A model generated the notes under the pieces. The model ran no database searches. It was not told the origin of the DNA and worked only from the letters and a program-made list of their open reading frames with translations. From the NCBI GenBank assembly GCA_947499755.1, contig CANMPU010000088.1:1-5408 (forward strand): 5,408 bases of DNA. The letters run 5' to 3'. Position numbers and translations under genes: made by a program. This stretch comes from Betaproteobacteria bacterium (GTDB taxonomy: Bacteria > Pseudomonadota > Gammaproteobacteria > Burkholderiales > CANMPU01). Positions 1-5,408 of the stretch are shown here, in pieces (position 1 is the stretch's first letter; each line of letters begins with the position of its first letter).

Positions 1-51
1 CCAGTGCACGCAACCAACAAACGCTCGATTCGAGCGATGTTGCCTTACTAG
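1..51 (+). CDS. rpmI: 50S ribosomal protein L35, C-terminal end (partial)
   Basis: Frame 1 from the first base encodes [16 protein letters not shown] and then a TAG stop. This matches the typical L35 C-terminus, a basic stretch followed by a conserved R-x-M-L/M-P-Y ending. Only the last 16 residues of a protein usually about 65 residues long are present; the rest lies upstream of the window. L35 is a small basic protein of the large ribosomal subunit. Its gene normally sits between infC and rplT, and rplT does follow here after 14 bases, which strongly supports the assignment despite the short fragment. I infer co-transcription with rplT. Confidence 0.88.
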   Translation, partial: PVHATNKRSIRAMLPY

Positions 52-53
52 GT

Positions 54-61
54 AAAGGGGG
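54..61 (+). promoter_or_regulatory. Ribosome binding site of rplT
   Basis: The purine run AAAGGGGG ends four bases before the rplT ATG and begins two bases after the rpmI stop. It is among the strongest Shine-Dalgarno-like sequences in the window, in contrast to the weak ones before pheS and surE. This fits a highly expressed ribosomal protein gene. Confidence 0.75.
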
Positions 62-65
62 AACC

Positions 66-425
66 ATGCCACGAGTTAAAAGAGGGGTAGTCGCACACGC
101 TCGACATAAAAAGGTAATCGCCAAGGCGAAAGGTTTTCGCGGGCGTCGTGGAAATGTATTTCGTATCGCTAACGAAGCGGTGATGAAGGCGGGACAATAT
201 GCTTATCGCGATCGTCGTCAAAAGAAAAGAGAGTTCCGTGGTCTTTGGATAGCGCGTATTAACGCCGCCGCACGCGAGTGTGGGTTGTCGTACAGTGTGT
301 TCATGAATGGCCTAAAAAAAGCTGCGATCGAATTGGATCGTAAAGTGTTGGCGGACATCGCGGTGATGGATAAAGCCGCATTTGCGAAAATAGCGGAGCA
401 AGCAAAAGCCGGACTTAGCGCTTAG
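66..425 (+). CDS. rplT: 50S ribosomal protein L20
   Basis: This 119-residue protein is a full-length L20; the family is usually 117-119 residues. The start [19 protein letters not shown] and the following GFRGRR segment (residues 23-28) are the classic basic N-terminal tail that threads through 23S rRNA. The YRDRRQKKR and [10 protein letters not shown] segments (about 47-70) and NGLKKA (81-86) belong to the globular C-terminal domain. L20 binds 23S rRNA early and is needed for assembly of the large subunit. In several bacteria it also represses its own operon by binding the mRNA upstream of rpmI, a site that would lie outside this window. The ATG is fixed by the strong ribosome binding site and the family N-terminus. 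It lies 14 bases after rpmI and 177 bases before pheS. Confidence 0.98.
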   Translation: MPRVKRGVVAHARHKKVIAKAKGFRGRRGNVFRIANEAVMKAGQYAYRDRRQKKREFRGLWIARINAAARECGLSYSVFMNGLKKAAIELDRKVLADIAVMDKAAFAKIAEQAKAGLSA

Positions 426-459
426 TTTCATTGCCTAATACTTTGCGTTGATTGATGCT

Positions 460-475
460 CAGCCCTTTCGGGCTG
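460..475 (+). repeat. Perfect hairpin CAGCCC-TTTC-GGGCTG
   Basis: A six-base-pair perfect stem (460-465 with 470-475) encloses a four-base TTTC loop, 34 bases after the rplT stop. It looks like the stem of an intrinsic terminator, but the following bases are GCTGCGG rather than a T-run. Efficient Rho-independent termination is therefore unlikely. It may stabilise the 3' end of the rplT message after processing, or form one branch of the leader structure. Confidence 0.6.
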
Positions 476-480
476 GCTGC

Positions 481-508
481 GGTTTGGCCAAGCGCATTGG
501 TGCAAGCC
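481..508 (+). repeat. Second, longer hairpin in the rplT-pheS gap
   Basis: GGTTTG (481-486) pairs with CAAGCC (503-508), with one T-G wobble. After a single bulged G at 502 the stem continues as GCCAA (487-491) with TTGGT (497-501), closing on a GCGCA loop. This gives 11 pairs in 28 bases, five bases downstream of the previous hairpin, so the two could stack. No T-run follows. It is probably a structural element of the pheS leader. Confidence 0.5.
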
Positions 509-602
509 ACGGGCGAATGACTAAATGACATATCTTACTTTGCGTTCTGAGCCAAGTTTCTGACAGCGCAACGCGTGTTTCATTGTATTAGGCGCTCTTA
601 AG

Positions 603-1622
603 ATGGAAAACCTCGAAACAATCCTGCAACAAGCTTTGCAAGAATTCAGTGGCATATCTCACGCCGCTGAACTCGAGCATGCGAAAGCGCGTTTTCTCGG
701 TAAAGGCGGGCTTATTACTGAGTTACTCAAAAGCCTAGGCAAGCTTCCCCCTGAACAGCGCCCTGCTGCCGGTAATCGTATCAATGAAGTTAAGCAAGCC
801 GTTGAAGATGCGTTAATCGCGCGCCGTGCCGCGCTGCGCGCGCGGGAGATGGATGATGAGCTTCAGCAAGAAGCGCTAGATGTCACGCTTCCTGGACGTG
901 GCATGCAACAAGGCGGCTTACATCCTGTATCTCTCACCCTACAGCGCGTAGAAAATTTATTTCGTACCATTGGTTTTACTACGGCGACCGGCCCGGAAAT
1001 TGAAACCGAATTTTTTAATTTCACCGCTCTGAATATCCCAGAAAATCATCCGGCGCGCGCTATGCACGACACATTTTATGTCGACGATACGCATATATTG
1101 CGTACGCATACTTCGCCGGTGCAAATTCACCACATGCTCAAGAACGCGCCGCCCTTACGTATTATCGCGCCCGGTCGGGTCTATCGCTGCGATTTTGATG
1201 TCACGCACACGCCCATGTTCCATCAGGTCGAGGGATTGTGGGTGGATAGGAACGTAAATTTCGCTGCGCTCAAAGATGTACTGGCGACATTCATGCAGCT
1301 TTTTTTCGAACGCGACGATTTAGCATTTCGTTTTCGACCATCGTTCTTTCCTTTTACCGAGCCGTCCGCAGAAATGGATATCGCGTGTTTCAATTGCGCA
1401 GGGAGCGGCTGTCGCGTTTGTGGAAACAGCGGTTGGTTAGAGGTGTTGGGTTGTGGCATGGTGCATCCCAACGTGTTGATGCATGTTCAAATTGATCCGG
1501 AAGAATTTTTAGGTTTTGCGTTCGGCCTAGGCGTCGAGCGACTTGCAATGCTGCGGTACGGCGTGCCAGATCTTAGATTATTTTTCGAGAACGATATGCG
1601 TTTCTTGAAGCAATTTAATTAG
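603..1622 (+). CDS. pheS: Phenylalanyl-tRNA synthetase, alpha (catalytic) subunit
   Basis: The 339-residue product is a class II aminoacyl-tRNA synthetase subunit. In the cytoplasmic (alpha-beta)2 enzyme it activates phenylalanine with ATP and charges tRNA-Phe. Residues 1 to about 90 form the helical tRNA-binding arm, rich in charged residues. The catalytic core follows: [10 protein letters not shown] (149-158), RTHTSPVQI (167-175), the motif 2 region GRVYRCD (191-197) with FHQVEG (206-211), and motif 3 [17 protein letters not shown] (304-320). A306 corresponds to the phenylalanine-pocket alanine 294 of E. coli PheS. An insert with C262, C265, C270 and C273, absent from E. coli PheS (327 residues), accounts for most of the extra length. 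The ATG start agrees with the family N-terminus, though only a weak TTAGG precedes it. pheT follows after 21 bases. Confidence 0.98.
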   Translation: MENLETILQQALQEFSGISHAAELEHAKARFLGKGGLITELLKSLGKLPPEQRPAAGNRINEVKQAVEDALIARRAALRAREMDDELQQEALDVTLPGRGMQQGGLHPVSLTLQRVENLFRTIGFTTATGPEIETEFFNFTALNIPENHPARAMHDTFYVDDTHILRTHTSPVQIHHMLKNAPPLRIIAPGRVYRCDFDVTHTPMFHQVEGLWVDRNVNFAALKDVLATFMQLFFERDDLAFRFRPSFFPFTEPSAEMDIACFNCAGSGCRVCGNSGWLEVLGCGMVHPNVLMHVQIDPEEFLGFAFGLGVERLAMLRYGVPDLRLFFENDMRFLKQFN

Positions 1623-1643
1623 CAAACTCCACGGTAGAGACTC

Positions 1644-4001
1644 GTGAAATTTTCCGAAAGTTGGTTACGTACCTTCGTAAATCCAGACCTCAGCAGCGCG
1701 GATCTTGCACACCAACTGACGATGGCCGGATTAGAAGTGGATGCGCTAGAAAGTGTCGCTCCGCCGTTTGATAAGGTGGTGGTCGCACAAGTACGCTCTG
1801 TTGAAAAGCACCCGAGCGCCGATCGCCTATCGATTTGTTGCGTTGATGTTGGTGCCAAGGAAGATTTACGCGTTGTCTGCGGCGCCGCCAACGTGGCAGC
1901 AGGTGTGAAAGTACCGTGTGCTTTGCTGGGTGCCAAGCTTCCTACAATAGAGATTACGCAAACAACGATTCGCGGTGTCGAGTCCAATGGCATGTTGTGT
2001 TCGGCGAAAGAATTGGGATTGGAGAGCGATCTTGACGGCCTCCTGCTACTGCCACCTGATGCGGTAATTGGCACAGATTTTAGAGATTATTACGAACTCA
2101 ACGATATATTATTTACGCTAAAGCTTACGCCGAATCGTAGTGATTGCTTAAGCGTAATCGGCGTCGCACGAGAAGTGGCGGCAATCACCGTATCGACTTT
2201 GAAGGTAGACGAGCCGACGTCGGTCGACGCAGAAATTAAAGACCAACTAATCGTCGACATTTCGGATAAAAACGCCTGCCCTCGTTATTGCGGAAGATTG
2301 ATACGCGGAATTAATATGCATGCCCTATCTCCGGTCTGGGTAGTGCGTCGCCTAGAGCGGTGTGGGATTCGTAGCGTAAATGCAGTGGTTGATATTACGA
2401 ATTACGTCATGCTTGAGATGGGGCAACCACTACACGCATTTGACGCCGCAACAATCAAAAATGGAATTCACGTACGGTTCGCGCAGGCGCAGGAACAAAT
2501 TATCCTATTGAATGGAGAGTGCGTAACGCTGGGCCCCGATACGCTGGTTATCGCGGATCACGACAAAGTGCTCGCACTCGCAGGAATTATGGGAGGCCTT
2601 GAGAGCGCAGTGAGCGACGCGACAGTGGATATCTTTCTGGAAAGCGCATTTTTTGATCCGGCCGTTATCGCTGCTAAGACGCGCTCGTTTTCCTTTAATA
2701 GCGATTCGGCACATCGCTTTGAACGCGGTGTTGATTTTGCTTCTACACGGTCTGCATTAGAGCGTGCAACGCGTTTAATTCTAGATGTGTGTGGTGGCAA
2801 AGTGGGGCCAGTGACTGAGGAAAAAGGGAAGTTACCGCAGCGCACCCCTATTCAATTACGCGTTGAAAGATTATCTCGTGTATTGGGTGTTGCGCTCGAC
2901 GTACGAACGGTGTCGCCTTTGTTACGACGTTTGCAATTTAGCTCGGTGATCGAGAACAACGTTTTTTTTGTTACCCCGCATAGTTATCGATTTGACCTTG
3001 CAATTGAAGAGGATCTGATCGAAGAGGTCGCGCGTTTGTACGGTTACGATAAGATCGCTGTGGTACATCCGGTTGCCGAATTATGTATGTTATCGAGTGC
3101 TGAAACCGAAACTTCCGTCGATGCGCTTAAAAGCATCTTTTGCGCGCGTGAGTACCAGGAAATTGTAACCTACAGTTTTATTAGTTCAGAATGGGAAAAG
3201 GATTTTTCGCCGCAGCGCAAGCCGATTAGCTTACGTAATCCAATTTCAGCACAGATGGACGCGATGCGTAGCAGCCTATTCCCTGGATTGCTTGGTTGCC
3301 TGAGTTTTAATCTAAATCGGCAGCAGTCTAGAATGCGGGTATTTGAGGTTGGTCGTTGCTTTAACGATAGCCAACCCGGCTACGCGCAAACGGAAAGAGT
3401 GGCAGGATTGTGTTATGGACGCGCTGCGCCAGAGCAATGGGGTAGCGATAAGCGCAACATTGATATTTTCGACGTTAAGGCAGATATCGAAGCCGTATGT
3501 ACACCAAATGTTGTGCGTTTTGAAAGCAGCTCCCATCCAGCGCTTCACCCGGGCAAATCGGCACGGATATTTATTAACAATGTAGAAGCTGGTTGCTTAG
3601 GAGAATTGCACCCGAAGTGGCAACAAAAATACGATTTGGCATTAGCGCCAGTTCTTTTTGAGATTGATATTAACGTGCTCAATCGGCGTGAGTTGCCTCG
3701 TTTTCGCGAAATTTCCAAATTTCCCTGGGTACGAAGAGATTTGGCCATTATTGTCGCGGACGATGTGAGTGCGCAAACGCTGTTGGATGGGTTGCTGCAA
3801 GAAAAAGCGCCATTTGTGGTCGATATCGCGTTATTTGACACTTATCGCGGTAAAGGGATAGAAAATGGTAAAAAAAGTCTTGCATTCAGAGTGTTATTGC
3901 TGGATACTCAAAAAACACTGACCGATGATGTAGTGAACAAAGCCATTGCACAGTTGCGTGAGATATTAGAACAAAAATACAATGCAAGGCTCCGTGAATA
4001 A
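1644..4001 (+). CDS. pheT: Phenylalanyl-tRNA synthetase, beta subunit (GTG start)
   Basis: This 785-residue product has the normal length and domain order of bacterial PheT. A tRNA-binding OB-fold (EMAP) domain at about 39-148 contains KHPSADRLS (55-63). The B3/B4 domain (about 210-385) carries the editing site, including QPLHAFDA (261-268), FLESA (331-335) and HRFERGVD (357-364). The B5 domain is at about 403-470; D451, D457, E460 and E461 match its magnesium-binding acidic set. A catalytic-like core follows, and then the FDX-ACB anticodon-binding domain (about 690-784). The subunit binds tRNA-Phe and clears misacylated tyrosine. The GTG start at 1644 gives the expected N-terminus MKFSESWLR; the next in-frame ATG would remove 26 conserved residues. 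Only a loose GGTAGAGA precedes it, so coupling to pheS is likely. Confidence 0.98.
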   Translation: MKFSESWLRTFVNPDLSSADLAHQLTMAGLEVDALESVAPPFDKVVVAQVRSVEKHPSADRLSICCVDVGAKEDLRVVCGAANVAAGVKVPCALLGAKLPTIEITQTTIRGVESNGMLCSAKELGLESDLDGLLLLPPDAVIGTDFRDYYELNDILFTLKLTPNRSDCLSVIGVAREVAAITVSTLKVDEPTSVDAEIKDQLIVDISDKNACPRYCGRLIRGINMHALSPVWVVRRLERCGIRSVNAVVDITNYVMLEMGQPLHAFDAATIKNGIHVRFAQAQEQIILLNGECVTLGPDTLVIADHDKVLALAGIMGGLESAVSDATVDIFLESAFFDPAVIAAKTRSFSFNSDSAHRFERGVDFASTRSALERATRLILDVCGGKVGPVTEEKGKLPQRTPIQLRVERLSRVLGVALDVRTVSPLLRRLQFSSVIENNVFFVTPHSYRFDLAIEEDLIEEVARLYGYDKIAVVHPVAELCMLSSAETETSVDALKSIFCAREYQEIVTYSFISSEWEKDFSPQRKPISLRNPISAQMDAMRSSLFPGLLGCLSFNLNRQQSRMRVFEVGRCFNDSQPGYAQTERVAGLCYGRAAPEQWGSDKRNIDIFDVKADIEAVCTPNVVRFESSSHPALHPGKSARIFINNVEAGCLGELHPKWQQKYDLALAPVLFEIDINVLNRRELPRFREISKFPWVRRDLAIIVADDVSAQTLLDGLLQEKAPFVVDIALFDTYRGKGIENGKKSLAFRVLLLDTQKTLTDDVVNKAIAQLREILEQKYNARLRE
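3835..3864 (+). promoter_or_regulatory. Candidate internal promoter upstream of ihfA
   Basis: Within the last part of pheT, a perfect -35 hexamer TTGACA (3835-3840) is followed after 18 bases by TAGAAA (3859-3864), which matches four of six positions of the -10 consensus. A transcript starting near 3871 would reach the ihfA ATG after about 140 bases. E. coli ihfA is known to have its own promoter inside pheT, which makes the position plausible. The TTGACA falls in codons for a commonly conserved L-F-D stretch, so chance is a real alternative. Confidence 0.28.
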
Positions 4002-4005
4002 GGGG
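4000..4005 (+). promoter_or_regulatory. Ribosome binding site of ihfA overlapping the pheT stop
   Basis: AAGGGG overlaps the last two bases of the pheT TAA and ends five bases before the ihfA ATG. The strength and spacing are near ideal. The overlap means ribosomes finishing pheT reach the ihfA start region directly. Confidence 0.7.
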
Positions 4006-4010
4006 ATATC

Positions 4011-4316
4011 ATGACATTAACCAAAGCCGAACTCGCCGATTTTCTGTTCGAAAAAGTCGGTCTGAATAAGCGTGAAGCCAAAGACATGGTGGAGGCGTTT
4101 TTCGAAGAAGTCCGCCTCGCACTTGAAAGAGGGGAGAGTATCAAGCTCTCCAGATTCGGAAATTTCCAGTTGCGCGATAAGCCGCAACGTCCCGGGCGGA
4201 ATCCTAAGACTGGTGAAGAAATCCCGATTACGGCGCGTCGCGTTGTCACTTTCCATGCGAGCCAAAAATTAAAAGCAATGGTGGAAAAGAATTACCCAGG
4301 AAATGAATCAGCATAA
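4011..4316 (+). CDS. ihfA: Integration host factor, alpha subunit
   Basis: The 101-residue product is a HU/IHF family protein closely resembling IhfA (99 residues in E. coli). IhfA pairs with IhfB to bend DNA sharply at specific sites, acting in transcription, replication and recombination. The N-terminus [18 protein letters not shown] forms the helical dimerisation part. The beta-arm carries [18 protein letters not shown] (60-77), with P65 as the proline that intercalates at the DNA kink. The [21 protein letters not shown] signature separates IhfA from IhfB and HU. One oddity is R48 in KLSRFGNF, where E. coli has glycine. The gene sits nine bases after pheT, as in E. coli, and its last 14 bases overlap the next gene. 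Confidence 0.97.
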   Translation: MTLTKAELADFLFEKVGLNKREAKDMVEAFFEEVRLALERGESIKLSRFGNFQLRDKPQRPGRNPKTGEEIPITARRVVTFHASQKLKAMVEKNYPGNESA

Positions 4317-4674
4317 GGATGATAGCGGTTTAACGCCGATACCTCCCATACCCGCTAAGCGTTATTTTACGATAGGCGAAGTGAGCGAGTTGTGCGGTGT
4401 TAAAACCCATGTCCTGCGTTATTGGGAACAGGAATTTACCCAATTAAAGCGCGTTAAACGAAGGGGTAATCGACGTTACTATCAGCATCACGAGGTCCTG
4501 TTGGTGCGACGCATTCGAGAATTGCTCTATGAGCGCGGGTACACCATCAGCGGTGCACGTAACCAACTCGGCGCGATTGGTGCAGAAAGCTACGAGTTGG
4601 CGCATTCCGGGAAAATGAATTTCACGTTTTTGCGGCATGAGATCAAAAGCGTTATTGATCTTCTCTCCAAGTAA
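4303..4674 (+). CDS. MerR-family DNA-binding transcriptional regulator, downstream partner of ihfA
   Basis: The 123-residue product starts with a short proline-rich tail, then has a MerR-type winged helix-turn-helix at about 21-90. [25 protein letters not shown] (21-45, quoted in part: [12 protein letters not shown]) is the helix-turn-helix with the family's L-R-Y-W-E segment. RRGNRRYY (53-60) is the wing, and [19 protein letters not shown] (68-86) the following helices. The C-terminal tail of about 35 residues is too short for a separate ligand domain. It has no cysteine set for metal sensing; C31 is the only cysteine. Homologues downstream of ihfA are known in Pseudomonas and betaproteobacteria, and I recall no defined target. 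The ATG lies inside ihfA with AGGAA directly before it, too close for an ideal ribosome binding site, so translational coupling is likely. Confidence 0.88.
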   Translation: MNQHKDDSGLTPIPPIPAKRYFTIGEVSELCGVKTHVLRYWEQEFTQLKRVKRRGNRRYYQHHEVLLVRRIRELLYERGYTISGARNQLGAIGAESYELAHSGKMNFTFLRHEIKSVIDLLSK

Positions 4675-4703
4675 TCGCCTTCCTCAGAACCATCAATCCA
4701 TTC

Positions 4704-4719
4704 TGTTATAATGGCGCGC
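4704..4719 (+). promoter_or_regulatory. Extended -10 promoter of the tRNA-Pro gene
   Basis: TGT directly precedes a perfect TATAAT at 4707-4712, giving an extended -10 element. No good -35 is present at the usual distance; 4684-4689 reads TCAGAA. The bases after the -10 are GGCGCGC, a GC-rich discriminator of the kind found at stable-RNA promoters under stringent control. Transcription would start near 4719, only a few bases before the mature tRNA end at 4722. The promoter lies in the 47-base gap after the MerR-family gene. Confidence 0.75.
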
Positions 4720-4721
4720 TT

Positions 4722-4798
<77 letters not shown>

Positions 4799-4870
4799 AA
4801 CGTCAACGGGCCATAACGGTATCCAAGTATTTCTCATGGGTTATTTTTCCTGCTCGCGATCTATAGAATA

Positions 4871-5408
4871 ATGCGAATATTATTTAGCAACGATGATGGT
4901 TACTTTGCTCCTGGACTGGCGGTTCTTGCTGAGGCGTTGGCTAGTCTAGGAGAAGTTATCGTCGTCGCGCCGGAACGCGACCGCAGCGCTGCCAGCAATT
5001 CTTTGACCATAGACCGCCCGCTGTATGTTCGTACATCCCCTAATGGCTTCTTTTTCGTAAATGGCACGCCTACAGATTGCGTACATCTGGCGGTAACCGG
5101 GTTGCTAGAAAAATTACCGGATATCGTCGTGTCGGGAATCAATCTAGGCGCGAATATGGGGGATGATACGATTTATTCCGGTACGGTTGCAGCCGCAACT
5201 GAAGGTTTTCTGCTGGGGATTCCGTCAATTGCAATTTCTCTAGCAGGCAAAAGCGGAAATCATTTTCAAAGCGCCGGCCGCGTAGCGGTTGAAATGGTAA
5301 AACGCTTCCAATCGAATCCAGTCGAGCAGCCAACGTTGCTAAATGTCAACGTACCAGATTTACCTTATGACGAACTCAAGGGGTTGAGCGTGACACGCTT
5401 GGGTAAAC
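4871..5408 (+). CDS. surE: 5'/3'-nucleotidase SurE, N-terminal part (cut by the window end)
   Basis: The reading frame from ATG 4871 stays open to the window edge, giving 179 residues of a protein usually about 250 long. The start [16 protein letters not shown] is the SurE signature. D8 and D9, S39 in [11 protein letters not shown] and N91 in [10 protein letters not shown] match the four metal-binding active-site residues. NGTPTDCVH (64-72) and [11 protein letters not shown] (102-112) are further family motifs. SurE is a metal-dependent phosphatase that dephosphorylates nucleoside monophosphates, and in some species short polyphosphate. It is linked to stationary-phase survival and often sits beside pcm, nlpD and rpoS, which may follow downstream. 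No good Shine-Dalgarno sequence precedes the ATG; the upstream bases are CTATAGAATA. The start is chosen from the family N-terminus. Confidence 0.96.
   Translation, partial: MRILFSNDDGYFAPGLAVLAEALASLGEVIVVAPERDRSAASNSLTIDRPLYVRTSPNGFFFVNGTPTDCVHLAVTGLLEKLPDIVVSGINLGANMGDDTIYSGTVAAATEGFLLGIPSIAISLAGKSGNHFQSAGRVAVEMVKRFQSNPVEQPTLLNVNVPDLPYDELKGLSVTRLGK

Larger units (their letters stand above)
433..593 (+). promoter_or_regulatory. Structured rplT-pheS intergenic leader with long-range complementary arms
   Basis: This region fills nearly all of the 177-base gap between rplT and pheS. GCCTAATAC at 433-441 is perfectly complementary to GTATTAGGC at 585-593. Just inside, GCGTTG at 445-450 is complementary to CAACGC at 569-574. 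Together they could close a multibranched RNA that contains the two local hairpins described separately. The 3' arm includes TTAGG at 588-592, the only Shine-Dalgarno-like sequence before the pheS ATG at 603, so folding would hide it. I see no T-run after any stem, so this does not look like an intrinsic terminator. I also see no phenylalanine-rich leader peptide like E. coli pheM. A regulatory role in pheST expression is inference; the complementarity is seen directly. Confidence 0.4.

Noticed and set aside
460..475. rplT terminator at the CAGCCC hairpin
   Set aside because: The stem is good, but no T-run follows, so I list it as a hairpin only.
1619..2074. 151-codon open frame on the minus strand across the pheS-pheT junction
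   Set aside because: It lies entirely opposite conserved pheT coding sequence and the protein is low-complexity, serine- and threonine-rich, with no recognisable motif. It is a shadow of pheT.
2962..2969. Run of eight T in pheT
   Set aside because: It could suggest slippage or phase variation, but it encodes V-F-F in an intact frame of an essential gene. There is no alternative frame product of interest.
3870..3876. Run of seven A in pheT resembling a frameshift site
   Set aside because: It encodes K-K in the conserved G-K-K-S-L segment, and the frame continues normally to the expected C-terminus. No stimulatory structure is evident.
3908..4265. Minus-strand open frames of 82-113 codons opposite ihfA
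   Set aside because: They mirror ihfA, whose protein is unmistakable. No family resemblance or ribosome binding site was seen.
4691..4703. CATCAATCCATTC, near match to the IHF consensus just upstream of the tRNA-Pro -10
   Set aside because: It fails the consensus at both the first and last defined positions. Without binding data, a match this loose is expected by chance.
4811..4848. Possible terminator after tRNA-Pro: ATAAC paired with GTTAT, followed by TTTTT
   Set aside because: The stem is only five mostly A-T pairs around a loop of more than 20 bases, too weak for an intrinsic terminator.

Overview
The window is a conserved housekeeping stretch of a proteobacterial chromosome. All protein genes and the tRNA lie on the + strand and are tightly packed. 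Base composition is close to balanced by eye. The order is rpmI (end only), rplT, pheS, pheT, ihfA, a MerR-family gene, tRNA-Pro(GGG), surE (start only). The rplT-pheS-pheT-ihfA-merR run is known from beta- and gammaproteobacteria. Continuing into tRNA-Pro and surE, together with the character of the L20, IhfA and MerR sequences, points to a betaproteobacterium. A Nitrosomonadales-like lineage is my best guess from memory, without a database search. I see no mobile element, CRISPR array, phage gene or defence gene.

Layout. Bases 1-51 are the last codons of ribosomal protein L35. A 14-base gap with a strong ribosome binding site leads to rplT (L20). A 177-base gap follows and is the most structured non-coding DNA here. 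It holds two good hairpins, two nested long-range complementary arms and several short direct repeats. The 3' arm contains the only Shine-Dalgarno-like sequence of pheS. After it come pheS and pheT, the two subunits of phenylalanyl-tRNA synthetase, 21 bases apart, with pheT starting at GTG. Nine bases later comes ihfA. Its end overlaps the start of a small MerR-family regulator by 14 bases. A consensus extended -10 promoter then drives tRNA-Pro(GGG), with its CCA end encoded. Seventy-two bases after the tRNA, surE begins and runs off the window edge.

How the genes work together. L35, L20, PheRS and tRNA-Pro all serve translation. IHF-alpha is a DNA-bending subunit that pairs with IhfB, encoded elsewhere. 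The MerR-like protein is a probable DNA-binding regulator of unknown target, coupled to ihfA. SurE is a survival/stationary-phase nucleotidase. rpmI through the MerR gene could form one long transcript with internal control points, namely the rplT-pheS leader and a possible promoter inside the end of pheT.

I did not find a new biological system. The observations most worth a second look are the rplT-pheS leader architecture, which lacks an E. coli-type phenylalanine-rich leader peptide, and the coupled ihfA-merR pair. A few residue changes in otherwise conserved sites of PheT and IhfA are lesser points.
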